From contig NZ_LN879456.1 in NCBI RefSeq assembly GCF_001403615.1, forward strand, positions 1,302,001 through 1,366,000: a DNA stretch of 64,000 bases, in the 5' to 3' direction. A model generated the notes under the pieces. That model had not been told where the DNA came from. It did no database searches and saw only the letters and a list, made by a program, of their open reading frames with translations. This DNA is from Desnuesiella massiliensis (lineage in GTDB: Bacteria; Bacillota; Clostridia; Clostridiales; Clostridiaceae). Shown one piece after another: positions 17,108 through 24,325 of the stretch; the first letter of the stretch is position 1; the number at the start of each line of letters is the position of its first letter. The translations under genes and the position numbers were made by a program.

Positions 17108-18333
17108 CTTTTATACCTTTCCTCCCAATGTTTTAACCATCCTATTTTTCTATTATTTGAAAGGTGATAAAATTCTCCATTGCTTAATTGTATATTAAAA
17201 TCAATTTTATCAAATTTTAATTCTTTATCTCTTATTTCATTTATACACTGAATAGCATGATCTATATCATTTGAAGAAATAGTTTTACGATGCCACTTTT
17301 TGTGACTATTTTTCCAATATGTTGTTGCTATTTCATGGAATTTTTCTTTTTGTTGTAAAGTAATTTCTCCATTATCATACCATTCCTTAAAATTCATTTC
17401 TACTTCAAGCATAAAACCTGTGTATTCAGCCATTTCCTCAATATTTTCTTCATCAATATCCCCAATTTCAATTAACTCCTGTATAAATGGCTGCTCTTGT
17501 AATTTACTTGGTAAAGGCTTTTGGAACTCCCTTATAGGTAAATTTGTTGTTTGGTATTTTTCAAAAATAGCAATTGCTTTAGGTTGCCACTCCTCATAAG
17601 TTACAATAAATTTTTGTCCACTATTTACCTTATCAAAAAAACTTACTTTTAACTCAAAAAAAATATCACTAAAAACATCATTTATTTTCTCATCACGAAT
17701 ATACTTATTTGAAATACTTTCTCTAATATCATTAACAATAGTATCTGCTTGTACCTCTATTTTTATCGATGAAATAAATTCTTTTAATAAAACTCTATTC
17801 ATTGATAATATATTGCTAATACATTCTTTAGAACTTTCTCCTTTGCAATTTTTAAGTAAATTCTCTAAATATACAATAAATTCTTTAAAATTTCTATTAT
17901 TACCATTTGCTTTTTTCATGCTAATAATAAAAGGGTTTTTATCAATTAATTTATTGGTCGCTAGTACAAATGTTGTGTTTTTTACATAATTTTTTTGAGA
18001 ATCATAACTTTTCCTTCCGTCATTTTCATCACAAATTGCAAGTATCCAATTGTTTATTGTATGTAAAAGATCATCATCAAGTTCCGTCAAGTTAATTGTT
18101 TCTCCATTTGCCTGTTTCTGTGTTGTATGTTTAAGTTGTATAAGTGTAGTTTTTCCACATGACAAATCAATATGAACATCATCTTTCACTTCATATCCTA
18201 ATTGCTGGCCTTTTTTTAATTTTAATAACTCATTTATAAAATAGAAAAATTGATAGTCAGTTCCTATTATTTTTGTGTCCGCTGAAGTTAAATCATATCT
18301 TTTTCTCTCTGTATTCATGAAATCATCACTCAC
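17104..18333 (-). CDS. Cap4/DUF4297-like nuclease component of ABC-3C system
   Basis: The 409-aa protein has an N-terminal domain (about residues 18-170) matching Cap4-type dsDNA nucleases (DUF4297): GTDYQFFYFINELLKL, GYEVKDDVHIDL and IQLKHTTQ supply the E/D and QxK positions of a PD-(D/E)XK nuclease. The remaining 240 residues are helical, end with a small beta-rich part (GWLKHWEERYKR) and are unassigned; they may recruit the other components. First gene of the operon. GTG at 18333 is the start given; ATG at 18318 is possible and the RBS is weak for both. I infer it is the effector that cuts DNA when the ATPase senses invasion. Confidence 0.75.
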   Translation of the reverse strand: MSDDFMNTERKRYDLTSADTKIIGTDYQFFYFINELLKLKKGQQLGYEVKDDVHIDLSCGKTTLIQLKHTTQKQANGETINLTELDDDLLHTINNWILAICDENDGRKSYDSQKNYVKNTTFVLATNKLIDKNPFIISMKKANGNNRNFKEFIVYLENLLKNCKGESSKECISNILSMNRVLLKEFISSIKIEVQADTIVNDIRESISNKYIRDEKINDVFSDIFFELKVSFFDKVNSGQKFIVTYEEWQPKAIAIFEKYQTTNLPIREFQKPLPSKLQEQPFIQELIEIGDIDEENIEEMAEYTGFMLEVEMNFKEWYDNGEITLQQKEKFHEIATTYWKNSHKKWHRKTISSNDIDHAIQCINEIRDKELKFDKIDFNIQLSNGEFYHLSNNRKIGWLKHWEERYKR

Positions 18334-18382
18334 TCTTTATTGATAAACTCTAATCATTGCTAATTTGGATATATTTACAATA

Positions 18383-18412
18383 ATTATAACATTAATAGTC
18401 ATAATATAACAA
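18383..18412 (-). promoter_or_regulatory. Probable sigma-A promoter of the ABC-3C operon
   Basis: On the minus strand TTGTTA (18412-18407) and TATAAT (18388-18383) are separated by 18 bases, about 50 bases upstream of the first gene start. The surrounding DNA is extremely AT-rich, so chance matches are possible. Confidence 0.45.
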
Positions 18413-18484
18413 TAATTACGGTAAAATACTTATATGATTTACAAACAGACTTTCCAATACATTTATAAAAATATTTATAAAGAA

Positions 18485-18529
18485 AAAACTATGAAGTTAT
18501 AATTAAAAATATTTCTACTTCATAGTTTT
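18485..18529 (-). terminator. Rho-independent terminator downstream of rlmD
   Basis: Perfect 13-bp arms AAAACTATGAAGT (18485-18497) and ACTTCATAGTTTT (18517-18529). Read on the minus strand the stem is followed by a run of T. It separates the rRNA methyltransferase gene from the ABC-3C promoter. Confidence 0.7.
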
Positions 18530-18556
18530 CTTATCACATACTTACTTTTTATAATT

Positions 18557-18683
18557 ACATATCTACTTTCACCATATCAAATCCCCACTCTTACTCTAAC
18601 ACCCTGAATAACTTCTTTATTTCTAAAATCATCACCATTTGTGTTAAAGTTATAAAAGCTTGCAAAGTGAGTAAATTCAATGA
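18557..18683 (-). other. Possible coding remnant beside rlmD
   Basis: Between the terminator and the rlmD stop, a minus-strand frame reads IIEFTHFASFYNFNTNGDDF and continues GVRVRVGI before a stop. It overlaps the rlmD stop in another frame and has no start of its own. It looks coding in composition, but I do not recognise it. It could be the tail of a gene cut off when an element inserted here. Confidence 0.25.
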
Positions 18684-20048
18684 TTATAAGGAATCCTTGC
18701 GACGTATTCCTACTACGCACTCCACATGCGGCGTATTCGGGAACATATCCATCAACACCGTCTTTTCAATGTCATATCCATGATATGTTAGATATTTCAA
18801 ATCATTCACCAAGGTCTTTGGATTGCAGGATACGTAGATTATATCCTTGGCATCAAATTTAACCACATATTCTAATGCCTTAGGATGCACTCCTGTTCTT
18901 GGTGGGTCTAGTATTATTATATCTGGCTTTTGTTTCACTTCTTGAATCACCTTAGCTACATCTCCAGCTATGAAGCTGCAGTTATTTAGACCGTTTAACT
19001 TAGCGTTTTCGTTAGCTGCTGCTACAGCTTCTTCTATTAGTTCAACACCTATAACTTCTTTAGCTTTAGAGGCTGCAATTTGACCTATGGTTCCTGTGCC
19101 ACAGTATAGGTCAAAAACTGTTTTATTATCAGCATCACCCATGAAGTTTCTTACCAAGCTATAAAGCTTTTCCGCTCCCCTTGAGTTGGTTTGAAAAAAG
19201 GAGAAAGGAGAAATCTTGAATTTCAATCCTAATAGCTCTTCTGTTATATAATCCTGTCCGTAAAGCACTTCTACCTTTTCAGGTACTACTGCATCGGATA
19301 GAGAATCATTAAAGGTATGTATGATGGATTTTAGCTTACCTTTATATTCTATTCCTTTTATAAGCTCGCAAAACTCTTCTAGATTAAAATCTATTTGAGA
19401 GGTGGTTACTAAGTTCACCATTATCTCAGCGATATTTTTAGTCTTTCTTATTACAAGATGTCTTAAATAGCCTTGGTGGCTCATAATTCTATAGTAAGGT
19501 AACTTTTTATCATTAAAATATTCTATAACCTCTTTTAATATTTTTCTATAATCTTCATCTATTAACATGCAGTTATCTACGGTTATTATTCCGAAAGGAC
19601 TTCCTTTTAGGTGCATTCCTAGGGTTAGATCCCCACCCTTTTCTAAATCCCCAAAGGTAAACTCCATTTTATTTCTATATTCATACCGCTCTTCGCTATG
19701 CTCAATACCTAAAAAATCTCCTGTAGGTAGCTCTGCTTCTTCAAAAAGCTTTAATACCTGTTCCTTCTTTAGCTCTAGCTGCTTTTCATAAGGTAAATTT
19801 TGACTTTGACATCCGCCGCAATATTTAAAATGAACACAGGGAGCCTCTATTTCATAAGGAGCTTTTTCTAAAACTTCTGTTATTTTAGCTTCTGCATATT
19901 CTTTTCTTTTTTTAGATATTCTCCCTAAAACCTTTTGTCCTGGAAAAGCAGCTTTTACATATACCTTTAAGCCATCTGCTTCCGCTATACCATAACCACC
20001 GAATTCAGTGCTTATAATATCTAATTCACATAATTGTCCTTTTTTCAT
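18684..20048 (-). CDS. rlmD: 23S rRNA (uracil-5-)-methyltransferase, RlmD/TrmA family
   Basis: The 454-aa protein has an N-terminal TRAM RNA-binding domain (1-60), Fe-S ligands at C71, C77 and C80 (CVHFKYCGGC) with a likely fourth Cys in DNCMLID, and a C-terminal SAM methyltransferase with FDLYCGTGTIG, DPPRTG and catalytic Cys in VSCNPKTL. It makes 5-methyluridine in 23S rRNA; in Gram-positives one such enzyme may do both C747 and C1939 sites (RlmCD). The gene's last codons encode PNTPHVECVVGIRRK, and the underlying GTGGAGTGCGTAGT matches the rumA 3' end used as an attachment site by some ICEs, which fits the element lying just downstream. Confidence 0.9.
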   Translation of the reverse strand: MKKGQLCELDIISTEFGGYGIAEADGLKVYVKAAFPGQKVLGRISKKRKEYAEAKITEVLEKAPYEIEAPCVHFKYCGGCQSQNLPYEKQLELKKEQVLKLFEEAELPTGDFLGIEHSEERYEYRNKMEFTFGDLEKGGDLTLGMHLKGSPFGIITVDNCMLIDEDYRKILKEVIEYFNDKKLPYYRIMSHQGYLRHLVIRKTKNIAEIMVNLVTTSQIDFNLEEFCELIKGIEYKGKLKSIIHTFNDSLSDAVVPEKVEVLYGQDYITEELLGLKFKISPFSFFQTNSRGAEKLYSLVRNFMGDADNKTVFDLYCGTGTIGQIAASKAKEVIGVELIEEAVAAANENAKLNGLNNCSFIAGDVAKVIQEVKQKPDIIILDPPRTGVHPKALEYVVKFDAKDIIYVSCNPKTLVNDLKYLTYHGYDIEKTVLMDMFPNTPHVECVVGIRRKDSL

Positions 20049-20092
20049 CAGTGTTCTCCTTTATCTAAAGGCTTTCTGCCTGAAAACTTAAT

Positions 20093-20136
20093 TTATCCAT
20101 CCATAATCACAGCTTTAAGTGATTATGGATGGATAA
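20093..20136. terminator. Perfect 18-bp hairpin
   Basis: The arms TTATCCATCCATAATCAC and GTGATTATGGATGGATAA pair perfectly around an 8-base loop. It lies between the RDD gene stop and the rlmD start, both on the minus strand. It probably terminates the RDD transcript, although no long T-run follows; an alternative is a small palindromic element. Confidence 0.5.
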
Positions 20137-20177
20137 GTTAATAGTTCAGCTGAAACCCTATAATATGAAAAATAATA

Positions 20178-20567
20178 TTATTTCATTCTTACAGTAATAA
20201 TATCTGAGGCTTTCTTTCCAATAGTATTGCCAAATTTTGTGCTTTCTATTATTGGAGGATATATAATTGAAAGTAAAACATAAGCTACTAAATACATTCC
20301 TAATTTGTCACTAACACGGAATCCTAAAAGTCCTATTATGCCATCAAATATGTATAATAAAATAAGAGATAACGCTCCTACAAAGATTTGATCAATTAAA
20401 GTGGATTGGAATCTTTGAAGGAATGAAGGCTTTTCTCCTTTTCTGCTTTCACTTGCTTCTTCCGTAGCTAGATTTTCTTGTGAAGCTAAATCTTCTTCTA
20501 CTGAATCTACTGCTTCTTCCAAAACTTCTTCTTGTGCACCCTTATCTAAATTATTTTTTTCTTCCAT
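20178..20567 (-). CDS. RDD-family membrane protein
   Basis: The 129-aa protein has an acidic soluble N-terminus (EEKNNLDKGAQEEVLEEAVD, about 45 residues), then the RDD signature (RFQSTLIDQIFVGALSL) with its Arg and Asp, two to three membrane segments and a C-terminal GNTIGKKASDIITVRMK that is conserved in the family. RDD proteins are proposed transporters or ion handlers, and the function here is unknown. GGAGGC precedes the ATG. Its own transcription unit, ended by the hairpin at 20093-20136. Confidence 0.8.
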   Translation of the reverse strand: MEEKNNLDKGAQEEVLEEAVDSVEEDLASQENLATEEASESRKGEKPSFLQRFQSTLIDQIFVGALSLILLYIFDGIIGLLGFRVSDKLGMYLVAYVLLSIIYPPIIESTKFGNTIGKKASDIITVRMK

Positions 20568-20778
20568 ACTTATGCCTCCTAAAAAATTAATATACGACTT
20601 TAAATATACTACATATGGGTTACATTGTAAACTTAATTAAGGAGGTGAAAATGTAAAGTATTTATTAAAATTGACACAGATATTTATTAAAACCTATTTA
20701 AAGTTTCTTTAGTTATTATATAATTAAACAGGGATGTATAAAACGTTAAGATAAATCTTATTAGGGATGGTGTTATAA

Positions 20779-21537
20779 TTGTTAAACTATGCTAATTTAT
20801 TTTTTCTTTGCATTGCTGGATTTTTAGCTGCCTTTGTAGATTCTATTGCAGGTGGTGGTGGATTAATAAGTGTCCCTGCTTTTCTTATTGCAGGGTTTAA
20901 TCCTCATTATGCTTTAGGCACTAATAAATTTGCCGCTACTACCGCCTCTTTTACAAGTTCTTTAAAATTTGCTAAGTCGGGAAAAGTAAACTTCAAAGTT
21001 TTAAAGTTTATAATCCCCTTTACTTTAGTTGGGGCTGCCTTAGGTGTAAAAACTGTGCTGCTCATAGATCAACAATTCTTGTATCCTTTGGTAATGGTAA
21101 TGGTTCTTTTTGTTGGCATATATAGCCTATTCTCTAAAACTATTGGGCTAGATAATAAATTTGAAAAAATAACCCCTACTAACATAACTTTAGGTATTTT
21201 ACTGGGCTTTTCCATTGGCTTTTACGATGGTTTTTTTGGTCCAGGCACTGGTTCCTTTTTAATTTTTGGACTTATTCATATATTTAAGTTTGATTTTACT
21301 AATGCCAGCGGCAATGCTAAGTTCTTAAATTTCATAAGCAATATTACCTCTTTAGTGATGTTTGCTATTGAAGGTAAGATTCAATACTTATATGGCATTC
21401 CCATTGCCTTATTTATGATTGTAGGTGCACAGCTTGGGACTAAAGCAGCCTTAGCAAAGGGATCAAAGCTCATTAAGCCTATCTTTGTTACCATGTCCTT
21501 AGGCGTTGCCATAAAGATGCTTATAAACATGCTATAG
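20779..21537 (+). CDS. TSUP-family transporter (TauE/SafE)
   Basis: The 252-aa membrane protein has about seven to eight hydrophobic segments and the two half-repeats of the sulfite exporter TauE/SafE family (FVDSIAGGGGLISVP, ALGTNKFAATTASF, GFYDGFFGPGTGSFL, NASGNAKFLNFISN). Substrates are usually sulfur-containing or other small anions; the exact one cannot be read. The start is TTG with AGGGATGG upstream. Monocistronic, followed by a strong terminator. Confidence 0.88.
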   Translation: MLNYANLFFLCIAGFLAAFVDSIAGGGGLISVPAFLIAGFNPHYALGTNKFAATTASFTSSLKFAKSGKVNFKVLKFIIPFTLVGAALGVKTVLLIDQQFLYPLVMVMVLFVGIYSLFSKTIGLDNKFEKITPTNITLGILLGFSIGFYDGFFGPGTGSFLIFGLIHIFKFDFTNASGNAKFLNFISNITSLVMFAIEGKIQYLYGIPIALFMIVGAQLGTKAALAKGSKLIKPIFVTMSLGVAIKMLINML

Positions 21538-21556
21538 AAAATAAAAGCTCAAATAA

Positions 21557-21597
21557 AAGATAGTTCTCAAAAGTTAACCTTTGAGAACTATCTTTAT
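21557..21597. terminator. Bidirectional terminator
   Basis: The arms AAGATAGTTCTCAAA and TTTGAGAACTATCTT enclose an 8-base loop, with A-rich sequence on the left and T-rich on the right. It lies between the convergent transporter and zinc-ribbon genes and would serve both strands. Confidence 0.8.
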
Positions 21598-21639
21598 TTG
21601 TTATTTAAACTTTGTTCTTCTCTCTTTTAATGTATAAGT

Positions 21640-21885
21640 TTATATTATTTTCTTCAATTGATTAGCTTCATATTCCTTTATAAGTCTTTCCTTATTTTCA
21701 TTTACAAGCAGAACCCTCACCACATTATTGTCCATTTTTAAAATTCTACCTTTTAATTTAGTTCCTAATATATTTACAGGAGAATTCTTTACTAATTCTT
21801 TTATGTCCTTTCCTTCACAGTATATACAGCTTGCTCCTCCTTCAAAAACTCTTCTACAGCTTGCACAATAAAATAGTTTGCTCAT
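21640..21885 (-). CDS. Small zinc-ribbon protein
   Basis: The 81-aa protein has two CxxC knuckles (C7-x2-C10 and C20-x2-C23) forming a likely zinc ribbon, then about 55 residues of basic, beta-rich sequence (LKGRILKMDNNVVRVLLVN). The family has no function that I can name. ATG preceded by GGGGGAG. Own unit. Confidence 0.7.
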   Translation of the reverse strand: MSKLFYCASCRRVFEGGASCIYCEGKDIKELVKNSPVNILGTKLKGRILKMDNNVVRVLLVNENKERLIKEYEANQLKKII

Positions 21886-21905
21886 AAAAATACTCCCCCT
21901 CTAGT

Positions 21906-22068
21906 TTAGGCATCTCCAAAAAAATATCTAGTCAGTCTATTCGTCTATTTTGCGTAATACCGCGTCCACAGAACCCACTAATAGCCCCGCTATTAATGGA
22001 ACCCGTGTCTTTGTCTTACGCAAAATGTACTTCGCATCTTTGACTAGCTATTTTTTTACGATGCCTTA
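21906..22068. repeat. MITE-like repeat family 1, full copy A
   Basis: The 163-bp element is bounded by AGGCATCTCC and, inverted, AGGCATCGTA, each followed by an A-run, with subterminal TAGTCA inverted repeats. It is roughly 85% identical by eye to the reverse complement of 52650-52810, and its ends match the short copy at 49926-49993. The interior TTTTGCGTAA and TTACGCAAAA also pair. It has no coding capacity. Confidence 0.8.
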
Positions 22069-22657
22069 ATCTTAAATTCTCAATTATATATATTCTATAT
22101 ATTTACATTAAATCCTTTAAATTTTTATATTATTTTGTATTTTCTGATAATATATATTTTAGGCTATGTAAAAGAATAGTGTTGATATTATAACAAAATT
22201 AAAAGAAGCCCATATACAATTAAATATGTATGACTTCTTTAGTTCGTAATAAAAGAAAGTTGCGAATTAACTTAACGATAAATTACTATTTATCAGGCTG
22301 CTACATCTTTCATTAGACTGCCCATAATTAGCGCAATAAATATATCTACAACATGGTCAATTATATGGATAATGGGTAGTTAATAACCTTAGATTTTATC
22401 AACATCGCCAATGAGAATTCAGTTACAAATTTTAAAAATTTGTATTAAAATATCCGCTCTAAAAATAACATATTATGCTAATAACTACTCTCTTCAGTTA
22501 AAATATATATAATATGCATAAACAGAATAGTGCATATTATATTCGTTACTCTCAGTAAAATCTCATATTACGCTTTATTTTATTGCTAATTTTCTATTTA
22601 ATCGTCATACCTCTAATTTTGTTGAATACTTAATAATTTTTCTTTATCAAAAAAACA
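22069..22657. other. Non-coding AT-rich stretch
   Basis: No gene was recognised. The stretch holds a terminator-like hairpin at 22202-22240 (arms around AAAGAAG and CTTCTTT) followed by a 48-bp sequence (22238-22285) that recurs at 27139-27187. The rest, 22300-22650, is about 80% A+T with scattered short palindromes and no frame longer than 40 codons that looks coding. Confidence 0.5.
22238..22285. repeat. Flanking direct repeat, left copy
   Basis: Begins TTTAGTTCGTAATAAAA and contains GCGAATTAACTTAAC. It matches 27139-27187 in the same orientation at roughly 80% by eye. Both copies sit directly beside a hairpin. Together they bracket the cassette and methyltransferase region. Confidence 0.5.
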
Positions 22658-22922
22658 TTAACCAAATAATGTTTTCAAGAGCTTTATCCAAATGAAGACA
22701 GTTGTTTCCCCATTATTTAATTCATTATCTAAAGTAATTTCGACTTCTTTATTTAATTTTTCTATATTTGATATTATATCTTTAATCTTATAACTATTTA
22801 ATATTGGCAATGATTTGAATCCTAATATCAATGATGGCCTGTTTTCCTCCATAGTTGTTTCATGTTTATTTACTTCTTGTTTGTTTTCCTTTTTTTCTGA
22901 AGAATTTTTCCAATATACTCAT
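22658..22922 (-). pseudogene. Third cassette gene, small protein interrupted at a run of seven T
   Basis: A good start lies at 22922 (GAGGTAAAGAG then ATG) and reads MSILEKFFRKKGKQTRSK before a stop. A second frame, open from just before the A7 tract (plus-strand T7 at 22890-22896), reads SSEKKENKQEVNKHETTMEE and continues NRPSLILGFKSLPIL to a stop at 22658. Joining the frames at the A-run gives a natural 87-residue protein. So the 64-aa reading from 22852 is probably the tail of a frameshifted gene, unless slippage in the A7 restores it. The function is unknown. It starts about 40 bases after the recombination point of the attC-like site at 22962-23075, as expected of a cassette gene. Confidence 0.5.
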
Positions 22923-22961
22923 TCTCTTTACCTCATTTCTTTTATTAACGATCATGTCTGC

Positions 22962-23075
22962 CCATAACGTTCTCGCATTAAAGACGTCCTTGAACCTTAG
23001 CCAGACTTGGCTTGATGAAAGGATGTGCTTTGGCGCTCTTTTCAAGCCAAAGTGAACTTTAATGTTGTGTTAGAC
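22962..23075 (-). repeat. attC-like site 1
   Basis: In gene orientation it opens with GTCTAAC and closes with GTTATGG. Inside, CATTAAAG and CTTTAATG pair as the L'' and L' boxes, and two inner hairpins lie between (TTTGGC/GCCAAA and AGCCAAGTCTGGCT). It starts 18 bases after the stop of the 358-aa gene. The GTCTAAC opening is the exact complement of the GTTAGAC that closes attC-like site 2, which is the boundary rule of an integron cassette. The inner sequence shares AGCCAAGTCTGGCTAAG with site 2. Confidence 0.75.
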
Positions 23076-23093
23076 GAAGGTTATTACGATAAT

Positions 23094-24170
23094 CTAGTAA
23101 AACGTAATTAACCTAAGTGTTTTTGACTCACTAATATATTCAAATGAACATAACGCTTTGTTTTTTTTGTAATCCTTATTGATGATTTCAATTGAAATAT
23201 TAAATTTTGTAGTATTATGTTCTTCATCATATGCTAAATTATAAAAATAATTTGACATAATTTTTTGCTTAATTAATTTCTGAAAATCACTTTTACTTAT
23301 CTCAAGCAAATCTAATTTTTTTAATACTCCAGTCTTATTCTCTTTTAAATATTTGAGTTTAGGCTCTTCAATCAAAATATCAAACAACTCAATATTTTCA
23401 AAATCATATTTTATTGCATTAATTGAAAAATTAATATCCTCAATATCTGCACCGATATATGATCTTTCTATCTTGTAACTTAAAAACATATTATAATATA
23501 ATTCAGGTATACTTCTTTCAATGTATCCATGTTTACCAAAAGGATATCCTCGTAAATTGCAATTATCATATGGATCCCTATCGTCCTCATGTTTCAATAT
23601 AATATAGTTATTGAATTTAATGCATGTCGTTCCAATTATGAAGGATAAATAATCTTTAAATACAGACGAATATGTCATGTCTGCAGCTGTAACATATTCA
23701 TCCATTTCACTTAAATTTTCTTTTAGCGTATTATATTGATTTTTAGATAAATTATTAAAATAAGCCAAGTACATATATTCGGGATAATACGGAAAAGAGT
23801 CATCTTCGATACTTGATTCAATCAATTCTACTAATTTATAGCTAGGAATACCAATATTAATTAAATCTCCTGATAAGATACTACAATTTAATTCAACGTT
23901 TAACCGTGGAATAATTCTATCAAATAGATAATAACCATAGTCTGCTCTTTCTATATGTTGTGTGTTAAAAAGTACTAGCATCTCCAATCTGTCATTCCTT
24001 GGAATTAAAGTATTTTTCAAGTCATCATAGCTGATATTCTTATTGGCTAAAATAATCTTCATTTCTTCAAGTGAATACTTTATTGTGTCATATATTTCTT
24101 TATTTGATTTTGATATACTAGCTATTAATTTTAATATTATATTATCTCTTGCGTCTAATGTATAAATCAT
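23094..24170 (-). CDS. Cassette-borne protein of unknown function (358 aa)
   Basis: I do not recognise this family. It looks soluble, acidic and rich in Tyr, Asn and Ile, with no signal peptide or membrane segment. Notable stretches are DSFPYYPEYMYLAYFNNLSK, KHEDDRDPYDNCNLRGYPFG and SFEYISESKTLRLITF at the C-terminus. A very good RBS (AGGAGGACAAC) precedes the ATG. The gene fills the space between attC-like sites 2 and 1 almost exactly, beginning about 32 bases after one and ending 18 bases before the other, which is the geometry of a single-gene integron cassette. The role, possibly in defence or stress, is not inferable from sequence. Confidence 0.7.
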   Translation of the reverse strand: MIYTLDARDNIILKLIASISKSNKEIYDTIKYSLEEMKIILANKNISYDDLKNTLIPRNDRLEMLVLFNTQHIERADYGYYLFDRIIPRLNVELNCSILSGDLINIGIPSYKLVELIESSIEDDSFPYYPEYMYLAYFNNLSKNQYNTLKENLSEMDEYVTAADMTYSSVFKDYLSFIIGTTCIKFNNYIILKHEDDRDPYDNCNLRGYPFGKHGYIERSIPELYYNMFLSYKIERSYIGADIEDINFSINAIKYDFENIELFDILIEEPKLKYLKENKTGVLKKLDLLEISKSDFQKLIKQKIMSNYFYNLAYDEEHNTTKFNISIEIINKDYKKNKALCSFEYISESKTLRLITFY

Positions 24171-24201
24171 GTTGTCCTCCTAAAACATAGTAATAAATTT
24201 T

Positions 24202-24314
24202 GTCTAACGTTTCTAATTCCCGACGTCGAGACACTTAGCCAGACTTGGCTTAGTGTCGCAGGTGTGTCTTGTCCATCTTTTCAGGACAAGACGAACGGAA
24301 ATTTTTTGTTAGGT
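24202..24314 (-). repeat. attC-like site 2
   Basis: In gene orientation it opens ACCTAAC, then AAAAAATTTCCG, and closes GGGAATTAGAAAC plus GTTAGAC. Between are two strong hairpins: GTCTTGTCC/GGACAAGAC and ACACTAAGCCA/TGGCTAAGTGT. Length is 113 bp. The frame (TAACAAAAAATT at the start, GAATTAGAAACGTTAG at the end, CACCTGCG in the middle) is shared with site 3, while the hairpin stems differ but stay paired, that is, covary. The stop of the DUF4365 gene lies 11 bases before it. The opening heptamer is the exact complement of the GTTAGGT that closes site 3. Confidence 0.8.
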
Positions 24315-24325
24315 GAAGTGAAATA

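Noticed and set aside
20093..20136. Perfect 18-bp hairpin as an IS or MITE end
   Set aside because: No second copy was seen in the window, and its place after a stop codon makes a terminator more likely.
24202..24314. attC-like palindromes explained as plain terminators
   Set aside because: No T-run follows them, they are over 110 bp with two inner stems, and the opening and closing heptamers pair in a cassette-specific way.
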